Of a stretch of DNA of 64,000 nt, positions 1 to 10,790 are shown in pieces. Numbering within the stretch: the stretch's first letter is position 1; every line of letters starts with the position of its first letter. The stretch is from assembly GCA_003586115.2 (NCBI GenBank), contig QVOM02000076.1, forward strand, positions 415,290 to 479,289. The letters run 5' to 3'. This DNA is from Salvator merianae (Eukaryota; Chordata; Lepidosauria; Squamata; Teiidae). The translations under genes and the position numbers were made by a program. The notes below the pieces were generated by a model that saw nothing but the letters and a program-made list of their open reading frames with translations, did no database searches and had not been told where the DNA came from.

Positions 1-184
1 AAAAACTCAACACTGACCTCAAGGTTTAAATGCTGAATACCAAATTAATATACACAGCAGAATCAGATTTCAGGGTTCAGGAGGAAGGGAATTCAGACTA
101 GCATCTTAGCAAGGTCTAGAAACTTCATAACAAGAATGCTGGACCAGGAATTAGAGATGCAACTAATAGTTGGTTTGACTTTGA

Positions 185-200
185 GGGCCTTTCTGCACTT
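185..200 (+). repeat. Orphan terminal inverted repeat of a small DNA element
   Basis: The motif GGGCCTTTCTGCACTT closely matches the ends of the elements at 44,169-44,673, 32,130-32,618 and 59,442-59,905. No matching opposite end was found downstream, so this is probably a solo or truncated copy. Confidence 0.4.
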
Positions 201-838
201 TCCATTAGAGGCCTGACCCTCTTCTGAGCCCTCCTTTCATCCTGCTGGAGAGGCAGCACCCCTGTTAGAACACTGTGTTTGCACTGAATGCTGTGAAGCT
301 TGGCGCATGTGTAAAAATGGCCATCTATACGGAGACAGCAATAGACTTGTCGTTACCAAACACTTGAATGTGTAGCCCTGCCATAACAGGAGCACATACA
401 CTATATACAAATTGACATGTATTCCATGAAATATAACTATCAGGTTTCAAATATGGGGAAACTGATTAGAATCCTGGATCCTGTAGAATTGCGTGCATCC
501 ATTTGTTTTAAAAAAACAAAACAAAAAAACCCTGCATGTAAAAAGAGCAACCTTTTCTTTACCTCTTGAAAACGTTAATCTGGCTGCTCAGGAAATTACG
601 CATTAATGGTTAACAAAAGGAATTAGGCAACTATCTGGCCATCAACTAGTCCTATTTTTCAAGCCTACATCTTGAGAACTTCTCATTAAGAATGCAAACA
701 GGACATTTTAAGCTCATCAACCAGTGTAGTCTGTTTATCTCTCTATGTGACCAAATACACATCTTTGCTCAACTAAAAGGAAGCTTGCTCCTTTTTCTAC
801 TTGGGAAAAAGAATATAAAAATTCAGGTTTTTCTATTA

Positions 839-908
839 GGAAGAAAGAAGAAACATTAGAGAGAAGAAGAAGAAACATCAGAAAGAAGAAGAAGAAACAC
901 ACAAGAAG
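839..908. repeat. GAAGAA-rich simple repeat
   Basis: Three runs of AAGAAGAAGAAAC-type sequence in tandem; a low-complexity purine tract. Confidence 0.7.
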
Positions 909-2529
909 TCAGGAAGAATGATCATCTATCTCAGCCCCATTTTCCCTGGCTGAGAGCTACTTTTACCTCCCTCCTGAAATGGAAAGGGAACAGATTTTTC
1001 TAAGAAGCTGCTTGATCCTACTGCTTGCTTGCAGTTTCCATTATTTTCCTTTTTAGCTGATTTCACTTGATGAGGGATTTCTATATCTCTCTCCATGCCC
1101 CTTGGCAGAAGAGCTGTTTTTTTTCCTGAAGGACTCAGGGTTGTGGAGCCTCTTCCCCTTCCCATTCTCTGATTTCTAACCCATTTTGCCTGCAAGAGAC
1201 CTATGCATCTTTCCCCCAAAGTTTTCCTTTTTGGCATGGTGAAGATCTACCTGGAGAAGACTACAGATGGGCAAGATTTACTCTTTAGTGCTAGGAACCT
1301 TTCTAGTCTCCATTGCTAGCTTCTCCCAGACTCTCTCTCTCTTCCCCCCTTCTCCCCCTTTTACACACACTAACTAGGTCTCCTTACTTAAGTTTGGAGC
1401 CAAGCCTTTTTCTTTTCCTTTTCCAAATGCCAAACTACTTATGCTACCTTTGAAACTAGCTGATTCTAACAAATTACATTGTTTATAGCTATTTCTTTGG
1501 ATTTCAATCTTTTTGCTGGGTTCTAATAAAGATGCACCATTATTTTCGAGGATTATCTCCTCTTTATTTGGACGTGTGCCAGTTTGGCATTATTAAAACC
1601 TGGCCCGATGCATCGATCCCTATAAAGGTCTAATGCCTGGGATGCTAATTACCCCAAAACAACTCCAACCCAGCGCATGGCCTATAACATTGTCTACCAG
1701 AGTTCTGGGGGCTGCTGGACTGGCCCACGTAGGCCAGCTGAACCACTATGATCATGCATCAAATTGCACCATGGAAATGCCCCCCCCTTCATCTCAAAGG
1801 CCAGAAACATCCCTTCCTGGCCATCAGAGCACTCTGAGACTCGTCCTAGTGCCAAAGCAGTACAGGGGGAGGGGTGGCAACTTGGGGATTGGCCTCATGA
1901 ATAGACTTTTCCATACTTACTGCTGGACCACTTCCTCCAATATAATTGCATAAATGGCCTGAGTTTCCTCTTCTCGGAAGCTACAGGCTTTCAACATCTA
2001 AAGAGGCATCAGACCTTGATGTGTGTTTCAAAGCTGGTGACAAAAAGCCCAGTGATCCCCAGATAAGTTACCTCCATCCAAAACTACCATAGAGAACTGT
2101 CAGTTAGATGCCGCCTGACAGTTGAGTACCAAGTGATTGTGAGAAATGCCTCACATAGCATTCTGGGTGCATCTATATATTGCCATGACACTCATCTCAA
2201 TGTTTTATAGCAATGGACAGCCTGTGCGCAGCATGAGCATTTGCACTGGTACCCTGGTTAAACAGTAGTGCTTGTGACCAAGGAATGCAGAGGTAGGAGG
2301 AAATGATCCGGCGTCTAAGCCCCATTTCCAAATCAAAGCACACATGGGTGACATTGGTCTATGTGTTCTCTTTTCCATGCACAACTTATAATGGCATCCA
2401 GCTGAAGAATGAATATGAATATTAACATGACCTACTAATAAATGACCATGATAATCCAGGGCACAGAGGGATGGTATTCAGAACTTTGCTGGTATTTGAT
2501 TCAATGTCCAATACGCTTCCCTTTTTTAG

Positions 2530-2757
2530 TTTCATTGGTTTTTAAAAAATGTGCATTTCAACAACAGTATCAGAGAAGAAATATCTTTTGTTCAGAATGG
2601 GAATTTGGCCAGTGGATATGACATCATCAATTTGATCACATTTCCCAATGGATCCTTTCACAAGAGAGTCATTGGAAGGATGGGCATCCAGGTTCCTGCT
2701 GAGAAAGGTTTCAGCATTAATGGAAATGCTATAGAGTGGAGTTCCAAGTTTAATCAG
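2530..2757 (+). pseudogene. V2R pseudogene A, exon 4 (orphaned on plus strand)
   Basis: This 228-nt segment has the exact size of V2R exon 4. It starts after CCTTTTTTAG and ends at CAG before gtttga, and stays open for 76 codons. It encodes the membrane-proximal end of the extracellular ligand-binding domain, with the recognisable stretches [30 protein letters not shown] and a terminal KFNQ. It is closely similar to gene B exon 4 (32,694-32,921) but on the opposite strand to exons 1-3 of gene A. No exon 3 lies upstream and no exon 5 downstream on this strand, so it cannot be spliced into a receptor here. The best reading is that it is gene A's own exon 4, flipped by a local inversion; the alternative is a separate, truncated plus-strand V2R. 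Confidence 0.8.
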
Positions 2758-3315
2758 GTTTGAATTACACATAATTTTCTGAAACCAGTCTGTATATTTA
2801 TAAATGGGTTTGTTGCTGTTGGTTTTCATCATATACAGTGGACACATAAGAGATGAGAATATTTACATTTCCTTCAACTGCTCTATCAGAGTGGATAATT
2901 TCTGTCTTTTTTCCTCTCTCCCTCCTCTTCTCTGGCAGTTGGTTTTGAGATAGATTAAAAAAACCTCTATGTGGCATATAAGGACATATTAGAATATTTC
3001 TTACATTTCCTTTTGTATTCAAATTCAACAAGGTTAGGGATGTTAAAATAATAAGATGCTGAAAAAGAAATTTCATATGGGTCTGCTCCAAAGGAAATTG
3101 ATGGTAGGATTCATACCATCCTCTTGGACCATCTTGTGTCACTCCTCCTGACTCCTCTGAGGGGGGAGGGGATTCAACCCGAGTGCCCTATATTGGCAAA
3201 TACGGTGCAGGCCAAATTCTCCTCTGATGATTCTCAGTAAAACAAAACTCAGTAAAAAAATATTGTGTCTGTTTGCACTTTCCAGCCTGGTGTGGTATAA
3301 AGAATACCATACTAG

Positions 3316-3720
3316 GCTAATAAAGACCCAGTGGTGCAGCGTCCATCCGCACTTCGAGTGGTGGAAAAGTTGCATACTGGGACTCCAGCCCCCAAGGTAC
3401 ACATGGCCTGTCCAGGGCATACTGCTGGATGTTGCCATGGTGATCAGAACACAATGTGCAAATTTGTAGCTACAGCTGCACTGCCCACTTCCAGTGTTTG
3501 CACTGGGAAGAGGATTTGAATGCTGCTGACTGGGAGCAATCCAGCTGGTCCTAGTCTAGCTGTGGACAGCAGTTTTGTTGTCCAAAGCTAGAAATTTCCA
3601 GGAGCAGCTGCATGTGCTCCTGGATGTGGTGGTGGAGTTCAAATGGATTTGTCTAGTGACCATATGATCTCTCACTAGCAGGTCAGTGAGAACATGCCAA
3701 TGTGTGTATTGTGATCAAAC
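3316..3720. repeat. Unclassified interspersed repeat, copy 1
   Basis: About 400 bp resembling stretches at 5,210-5,590, 36,189-36,655 and 58,330-58,710 (GTGGTGCAGCG-type start, repeated GGGAGCA and TGCACT motifs, an AGCTGTGGACAGCAG-type block). No coding potential. Boundaries are approximate. Confidence 0.45.
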
Positions 3721-4261
3721 AAGTTCTATTTCTTTTGACTGTTGTTCCATGTATAAGTGAACAGGGAAGTGAACGTACAATCTTAGTTACATGATATGGC
3801 TCCTTTTTTTTCTTTCCTAAGACTGATCTATATATTCATATGTAATTTGTGGTTGAGAATTATATATTTCTAAGTGTACCATACAAAACAGAGGGGATAA
3901 TATTACATAGGATAGGTGCAACCACAGAGAAGAACCATCTGCAGGACACTGCAAGAAATCTTTAGGAATTGGTGGTAACTTCCTCAGAAAATTACTGTGT
4001 TCTTCCTGGTCTGGAATGGGTCTCCAGAGGCAATTAGTGGGGGACTGAGATTCAGTCCTTTTTTCAGTATCATTCAGAAAAGGAATTTTGTTGTTTTATA
4101 GGCTTCAGAGTTTAAAGTAGAATCCACATGGCAACATTATGGCCCATGAATTCATACCTTCACAAACATAGTGTAGTAGGTCTCCTGGTCGTGGATGGTG
4201 TCAGCGCATATTTGACAACAATTGCTCCTTAGAGGGCTGTAGAAGTAGGGTGCGAGTAAAA

Positions 4262-4480
4262 TTTCTACTAGGCTTGTGCACAAAAGAATTTTTCACTGTT
4301 CGTTTTGCAACAAAACGAAGACCAAAGCTTCATGTTCGTGTGAAAACCACATGCGTGAAAACGGCCATCTTTCTTTTCGTCATGAAAGTCTTCGCAAAAA
4401 TGAAGGGCATGTTACATTTTTTAAAAAACAAAGCGAACAGCCCAAAAAGCCATAGCAGTATTCCTCCATAATAGATAAAT
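4262..4480. repeat. Possible TAGG..GTGTGCAC-type small DNA element fragment
   Basis: The sequence CTAGGCTTGTGCACAAAAG resembles the ends of the small elements at 33,606 and 47,955. The opposite end is not clear, so it may be a fragment. Confidence 0.3.
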
Positions 4481-5209
4481 CTTTTAGTTTTGAAAAGGCT
4501 GCACGCACTTACAGGCTGTGTCCACAAGGTGGCAATAAAGAACCAGCCTCGGTGAATGATTCAAGACTTTGAACTGGGTGATGATAAAGCACTGTGCTTA
4601 GCCAAACAGTGTCTCAGCAGGTTGCTCTGTCCAGTAGGATGCTCTGGGGCAGTTTCTGTCTCCTCTGAGCTAAATAGTCCAAAATCTGCTGGGGGGCACA
4701 CAGGATTGTGAGGAAGGGATATACTGAGTCTTGGGGAACCTGGCAGCTTTCCTGATTTTATGAGAATCTTTCTTTTTGAAGTATCCCTGTTTTTTATGGC
4801 ACTCTCTTGTGATTTCTAAAAAAAAATCAAATAAGCCCTGAATTAATTTATAGTCTGAGATAGAAATCAGAACAGTATTTTTAGTAGTTGCTTCAGTAGG
4901 TGCAATATCAAAGCAACTCTAGGAATTTTTGGGAGGCATCAGAAGAGAGAAAAGGGCTCTTTCATGACTGCAACTCACAGCATCACTTCGAACTATTCTT
5001 CAAAGATATTAAGTTTATTCCTAAATCTTTGGCTGGGACTCTAATCAGCAACTGGTCCAAACTCTAGTCAGTGATTCATTTCTGAAGCCCCAAACAACCT
5101 CTTTTTTTCCCCCTCCCCAGTTATATACTTTGTGTGATTTACCATGTGGTGCCAAACGGCTTTCACCCTGGCTTGGTGAAATGCATTTTTGCATTTGGTA
5201 TCTTGTTAG

Positions 5210-5590
5210 CGTGTGCAGATACCCATGTGATGTGACAGCCCGTGTGACTGGGAGCAGACTCTTGCTGCTCCTGATCACAGTGAGCTGTGGAGCACTAAAT
5301 TGTGCTCCACAACTTGACTGGGAGCAGCCAGCCTGTTCCCGATGAAGTGCAAATGCAGCTTGCCATGGCTGTGCCTGCACAATTGCACAATCATGCCTGT
5401 GTGTGTCTGTGCAATTGACAGCTCTTCCAGTCACCATGGCAGCAACCAAATGCTTCCCTGTCACTGCCATGGTGAAGGTCAGGAGCAGCACACCAGCCTT
5501 TGCAGTATGACGGCTGTATCCTGCTGGTATTCCATTCTAGGGCTCTGCAATGCAGCTGCTGTCTGCACTGTGGGGTCCATTTGATCTTAG
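5210..5590. repeat. Unclassified interspersed repeat, copy 2
   Basis: Related in sequence to the repeats at 3,316-3,720 and 36,189-36,655, with similar GACTGGGAGCAG and TGTGCACAAT-type blocks. It lies in intron 3 of pseudogene A. Non-coding. Confidence 0.4.
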
Positions 5591-6051
5591 AGTGGATAGT
5601 TATCCTGTTCTAAGGCACCAATTGCAAAAATGCAAAAGGAATCTGTAATTAGGTAGATGAGAAGCAGTTTTCCCTCAGCTCTCCTCCTTAGCATGAAATT
5701 GGGGAACAAGTAAGGAAGTAAAATCTTGATTAGAGTTTTAGACCTGCAGATGAAGAGCAAAGAAATAACAAGCAGAGATGAAAGCAAGGAAAAAGAAGAT
5801 GACAGCTCAAAACCCTGCAGAATCCTAAACCTTAGTAAAAAGGTTCTAGTTTATAAGAAAACATAGGTTTCCTCTTCTTGAATCTCTTAATCATGAGGTA
5901 TTTCAGGGACCTCCATTCACACAAGCCAAATGCAACTATTGAAGGAGGATATAGCTCCATGAACAATTTGTATTTCATAAAAATAATATTTCATAGCATC
6001 TCTACTTAATCTGTCCAAATTATTTTTGTCCATCTTTGCTTCTTGAATCTA

Positions 6052-6070
6052 TTAAGGGTTAGGGTTACGA
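6052..6070. repeat. Short telomere-like tract (TTAGGG)
   Basis: AAGGGTTAGGGTTACG lies in intron 3 of pseudogene A at the same place as a longer TTAGGG tract in gene B (33,966-33,991). Confidence 0.5.
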
Positions 6071-6212
6071 TTTTTTTTATTATTATTATTCTCATTTTCA
6101 TTCAGATACCTTATTTAATAGTGTTTTCCTGTTTTCATGCTGCAGTAAAAAATCATTAATTCTTATACAGATTTCTTTCATCTAAATGTTCAGGTATTGC
6201 TGCTGGAATTAC

Positions 6213-7051
6213 CTGCCAGGGATCAATTTCATGGATCATTTTTCTATCAGTTCCCCTCCTTGCCTTCAGTTTATTCCAAAATCTCTCCATGGCCTGCAGA
6301 GCACGTGCAACAGCATGGACAGCATTGTAGACATTGTAGCTCTGCCCAGACATCTGCATTTCAAATCTGGTACTAGGAAGATCACTAAGCTTCTCTTTCC
6401 ATGTGCAAACTCTTCCACTACTCGAATACAGATTATACATAGGGAATGAACATTTGAATGTGCTCATCCAGAACTGTGTGAGAAAATACACTTTATGTTT
6501 CCAAGGATTTATTATCTCAAGAAAATCTTTGAATTTTGGCACCTTATTTGCATGGAGTGTAAAGGCTGAGGTGCCATTAAAGGACTTCAGTGGGAGGATT
6601 CGAAGGTAGGATATAGTAGTAAAGTCCCACTCAGATGTTGAAATCCATATTCTTTCTACAGGGAAATGATATTCTATTTCCAAGGTGAATAAAGCAAGCT
6701 GAAAGCCCTCCAGAGTCTGGTTGTCTCCATAGACAAAGGTGACATTGATCTTTCTCCTGGAGAGAGCTGTACGCATTGGAGTCAATTTCTTTGAACGGGT
6801 GTCTTTTGGTGTAAACGGGGTCACAAAAGGAACCACTTGTGTCCAAGCAATGTATATACTATTCTCTTGCAGTTTTGGAAGCTTTCTTCTTGCTCGTCAT
6901 CGGAAACAACGAAGCCAATCCAGTTCCATCCAAAGTGCTTGAGCAGCTGAACAATCCCGACATACTGAACCTCTTCCTTTGGGACCATCCAGTAGAATGA
7001 AGGAAAGTGGGTTTTGTCACTCAATGCAGGATCAAAGGAGCCATAACTAAA
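6213..7051 (-). pseudogene. V2R pseudogene A, exon 3 (16-nt deletion)
   Basis: This is the large V2R exon encoding most of the extracellular Venus-flytrap ligand-binding domain. It starts after ATTAG with [19 protein letters not shown] and ends at PWQ before a gtaatt donor. Family landmarks include [27 protein letters not shown] and [10 protein letters not shown]. Its length is 839 nt against 855 nt in gene B. The missing 16 nt fall just after the EESF codons (around 6,885) and shift the frame, so two overlapping open pieces remain (7,024-6,821 and 6,836-6,156). Boundaries and splice sites are otherwise conserved, so the decay looks fairly recent. Confidence 0.93.
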
Positions 7052-7934
7052 CTAATAGAGGGAAATTATAGTATTAAGATTTAGAAAACTATCTTTGTGT
7101 TATCAAATGCCAGGTTTATTCATTGACCTGTGTCTGATTTCACAGTTTCAAGACAATCAACTGGATTCATATGGTACAATTATAGCTAGGGTCTGCCTGA
7201 AGTTGGTTTCTATCATTTCTTGGGCAGGAGTGTTACTTTCATTCCTTGAAATGGGAAGTGCGGCATTTAGACACTTTTTCCTGTCCAAGGTAGTGAAAAG
7301 ATCAAGGCTGGCAAACTTTTGTCCTCCAGCTTTGATCCTTTTGCCTGGGACTGTTTTCAGGGACAGTGGAAATGGCCCCAGAAGGCATCCATTTTCTGTG
7401 TCTCTGGAAAGAAGACCATACTGTTTGGCCTGGAGGATGAGTTTTACTTAAGTTCACACTGGCACTGGTGGGGCAAAAGTCTATCCGATAGCTCTTATGG
7501 TGGGATGGGTATTCAACATGTGCAAGGATGTGTGATCCCTATGCCCTTTCAGCAATCCCATGGAGCAATTTTGGACCCATTTCTCTCCTACTAGAGCTTT
7601 GAGACTTGAGTGGTCTTTGCATTGCTGTGAAGTGAACATCTCCAGTAGACAATCAGCTTCCATACTAGACATAATCAAATGTGTTTCCTTCCAGCATTTT
7701 TCTTCAGAACATTTCTAGGAAAACCAAAGAATAAACTGTGTTGTTTTCTATAAAAGAAACAATGGAGATGTATATGATATGTCCTTTCTCTCTTTAACAT
7801 ACTGAGAAATAAAGGGCTGATTTAAGGGCAGCTCCAAGCAAGAAAGTGAGTTCAGTATTGTGGAAGATTTGCATATAATATTTTTTTCTTTAACTGGGTC
7901 ACTTTGCACAGAGTATCCATAGTCCAATAAGACT
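7052..7934. other. Intron 2 of pseudogene A (proximal part)
   Basis: Non-coding. About 7,450-7,930 is similar, in reverse orientation, to 60,200-60,688 in intron 2 of gene C, which confirms that the two genes are paralogous copies. Confidence 0.6.
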
Positions 7935-9269
7935 CTTGTTACGCCGTTGTTGCTTTAACTGGATTGCCAAATGGTTTTGGCTAAGAGATAAAAGATTGTT
8001 GCAGTTGGAAGGCTTTGATTTAAGATATGGTTGGCATGGTTACTTATGGTATGACAGTGTAAAGGTAAATGCTGCATTTAAGAATCATTATGTAAGAAAT
8101 GCATTATGGACAATTTGGAGTAAATACAAAAGTAAAATGTACCTTAAAATACCAATGTGGGTTTCACCACATGAAAGTTTGTTTAAAGAATTTGGGAGAA
8201 GAGAAAGATGGATCAAATATGAAGAGGTGTTGAGTAAAAATAATGAAACAGATGAATTTTTCTTGAAAACAAGAGAACAGTTAAACCAGGAGGGGCTAGA
8301 GTTACAATGGTTAATGTATGCTCAACTGATGGATGTTTTTAAAGAAGATAAAAGAAGGATGAATTTTGAATTAGAAAGACAGAAATGGGAAGAAGAATTG
8401 AAAAAAGAAGAAAGGGGGATTATAGGGGTACTGTATGATTTCCTTTTGAAAATAGAAGTAGAACAAGAGCAAGTTAAAGAATGTATGACAACGTGGGCAA
8501 AAAAAAAATGGCTATAATATTTTGATGGACCAATGGGAAAAATTGTGGACTAAAGATATGAAATTTACTGTTTGTAATATGTTGAAAGAGAATATATATA
8601 AGATGATGTATTGATGGTACTTAACACCTTTTAAAATTTCAAAAATGTATCAAGGCATGTCAAGTAAGTGTTGGAAATGTAAGAAGCATGAGGGTACTTT
8701 TTATCATATGTGGTGGACTTGTGCAAAAACCAAAAAGTTTTGGATTCAAATTCATATAGTTATGCAGAAAATCTTAAAGACAAACATTCCTTTTAGATTG
8801 GAACCATTCCTACTGGGGATAGTGGGACATAATGTTGAAGGTGTCAGTGTGTTATTGCAAAATATGGTAACTGCAGCCAGAATTGTATATGCTTAGAAGT
8901 GGAAAGGGGAGATAATACCAACGGTGGGTGACTGAATAGTTAAAATGATGGAGCTTGCCGAGACAGATAAATTGACATTTTTTTTGAGAAATAAGACAGT
9001 TGATAGGTTTTACAGAAACTAGAAACCTTTTATTGACTTTCTGCAAGACCTGGACAATGGTCTTGTGATTGCTGGATTTGAAGAGTGATGAAGAAAGAAG
9101 AATTTTGGTGAAGAAAAAGAAGGAAAGAGAACAGGACGGGGAGGAATATGAAGTATAGAAGAAACTGTCGATGAAGGAGGAAGTCGGTAATAATAGTGAT
9201 ATAAGATTGCAATGTAGAATGTAATTTTATATATTTGAAATATAATAACAATATATTTTTTTTAAAAAA
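7935..9269 (+). mobile_element. 5'-truncated L1 LINE, C-terminal ORF2
   Basis: The 3' third of an L1 ORF2 reads from FNWIAKWFWLRDKRLLQLEG to 8,514, where a frameshift falls in an A9 run (8,502-8,510). It then continues through the Cys-rich end CWKCKKHEGTFYHMWWTC near 8,660-8,720, with TGA and TAG stops. It closely matches the L1 at 61,889-64,000. Paralogous sequence in gene C (around 60,175-60,200) shows the unoccupied site: CAATAAGACT followed directly by CCATCCTCACATG. The element ends in an A/T-rich tail, and no clear long target duplication is visible. Confidence 0.9.
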
Positions 9270-10503
9270 CGGCTCCATCCTCACATGCCTAATGCTATAT
9301 GGGTAACAGCTGATGACCCAAATAAAAGGTAGCAGCAAGCATATTGGAAACACAGTTTTCATCACAACTTGCATCACGTGTAACTTGGGCCTCATAGAAA
9401 GGAACAGATAAAGCACCTGTCAGGATGTACATAGAAACCACACACCCATCTGCTAAATCTGACTAAACTAAATCTGACTAAAGCTCAGGAGAAGAGCCAA
9501 AACCTTTTGCTCCAACGAATTCTTCCTGACCAGGTCTGGATGCCCTGGGGAGGGTTGCTGGTGGGCTGGAATAGGGCAGTATACATCCAATCCTGGCCCA
9601 AGCCCATATTCTGGCTCTAATAGCCAGGGTCAGACCTCAAGCAATCCTAGCCTTCTGCAGTTCTGGCTGGTGCCATTCTAGTGGCACTTCATTGTTCAAG
9701 GCCACTTCCATCAGTGCTTCTGGTTTGCTGCTGAAACCCACCCTGTTACCTTCTGGCCTACGGGGGCGTGCTCTCTGCATGCTCTTTGTAGCTTGTAATA
9801 CTGCCCCTACACTGCTTGTGGACCTCAATAAAGATGGTCTGTGCCTTCATCCTGTGTGGACTAAACATACCAGTGGTAGGAGGGTTTCTGCTGGTGCACA
9901 CTAGTGTGCAAAGAGCAGCATCTTGAATAAGAACATGTTCTGGTTCTGGGGGACTCTGGCTGGTAAGCCAAAAAGGGGCCTTGTGGTGCCTGTCAGGTGA
10001 TCATCAGGATACGGAGGCATCTCCACCTAGCACCGGCGCTCTGGGCACATAGGGAAGGGGATGGAAACAGTAGAGCACTGGATAGCAAGCTGAAAAAAAA
10101 AAAGGTTTGCTGGTGCAGGCAAGCCAAGAGGTATGTGGGAAAATGCTTCTCATCTGAGGTTGCCGAGTTCAATATGGTACCCAAAGTGGACATTGCCCCT
10201 TGTGGCTGCATTTCTTGCCTCCACCAACAGCCAGCCCTGGATCCCAATTTTGATCTGCAATGGAGACAGAGCTTTTGCTCAGGACTCAATTCCCCCCCTT
10301 TGCCAATGCTGCCAGCAGAAGAAACCCATATTGATAACCCCCTATGATCATTTCCCTGCAGTTGTGTGACTGAACAGCCTTAAGAGAATGCTGATTCTGG
10401 GTAATGGAACAGTAGTGCTTACAAGAAATATTTTCATAAGCTGTGAAAATCCTTTCTTCAGTCAATGTGAAAAGGCAAAGATAATGATACAAGGTAATGA
10501 TAC
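9270..10503. other. Intron 2 of pseudogene A (distal part)
   Basis: Non-coding. 9,640-9,850 matches (reverse complement) the interior of the small DNA element at 59,442-59,905 of gene C. 9,950-10,300 matches gene B intron 2 near 41,680-42,370. Confidence 0.6.
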
Positions 10504-10790
10504 CTGAGGCATCTTGTAGATATTTAAGATGTTGGCCGTTTGAATGGAGTTTGGGGACGAGAGCCCTCCAATGACAGCCATTATTTTTGCTTCATTGATG
10601 CAGTTGTAATTGGGAGGACCAGTCTGGTCTTCAAAGAGAAGGTTGAAAGTATTCAAAGATGCTTGGAATGTATTATATGAATTTTCATACTTCATATATA
10701 ACAGTGTCATGTTATGTAGAAGGATCCTATTAGTTTCACTTCTGGCAAAAAGGAAAGACAGGGCATGTTGGGTAGTTTTTAGAGACCATT
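10504..10790 (-). pseudogene. V2R pseudogene A, exon 2 (lost acceptor, frameshift)
   Basis: V2R exon 2 encodes the first lobe of the ligand-binding domain. Recognisable parts are [39 protein letters not shown] and the closing NIYKMPQ before a gtatca donor. Gene B has ATTGCAG then CATGATCCC at the acceptor; here the same position reads ATTGCGG then AATGGTCTC, so the AG is gone. One extra C in CTACCCAACATG (gene B CTACCAACATG) makes the exon 287 nt instead of 286 and shifts the frame. Both changes would disable the gene. Confidence 0.9.

Larger units (their letters stand above)
1..2036. other. No gene recognised; repeat-rich flank
   Basis: No coding exon is seen on either strand. The stretch holds a GAAGAA-rich simple repeat (839-908) and a terminal-repeat-like motif at 185-200 matching the ends of small DNA elements found later in the window. 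If gene A continued normally on the minus strand, its exons 5 and 6 could have been here; neither the cysteine-rich exon 5 nor the seven-helix exon 6 is visible, so they are lost or outside the window. Confidence 0.5.
2037..5037. other. Segment apparently inverted within V2R gene A
   Basis: Compared with gene B, plus-strand 2,037-3,115 reads like gene B's minus strand from within intron 3, through exon 4, into intron 4. The remainder of intron 3 (next to exon 3) is in the normal minus orientation from about 5,037 upward. The two halves split gene B's intron 3 at nearly the same point (around 33,395-33,405), which is what an inversion between about 2,037 and 5,037 would leave. The other breakpoint cannot be checked because no gene B counterpart of the sequence near 5,030 or just left of 2,037 was found. 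Confidence 0.55.

Noticed and set aside
1633..1953. 106-residue plus-strand frame
   Set aside because: No family resemblance, no splice or start context, surrounded by non-coding sequence.
2757..6212. Search for V2R exons 5 and 6 of pseudogene A
   Set aside because: Neither the CCYDC-type cysteine exon nor the seven-helix exon was found on either strand.
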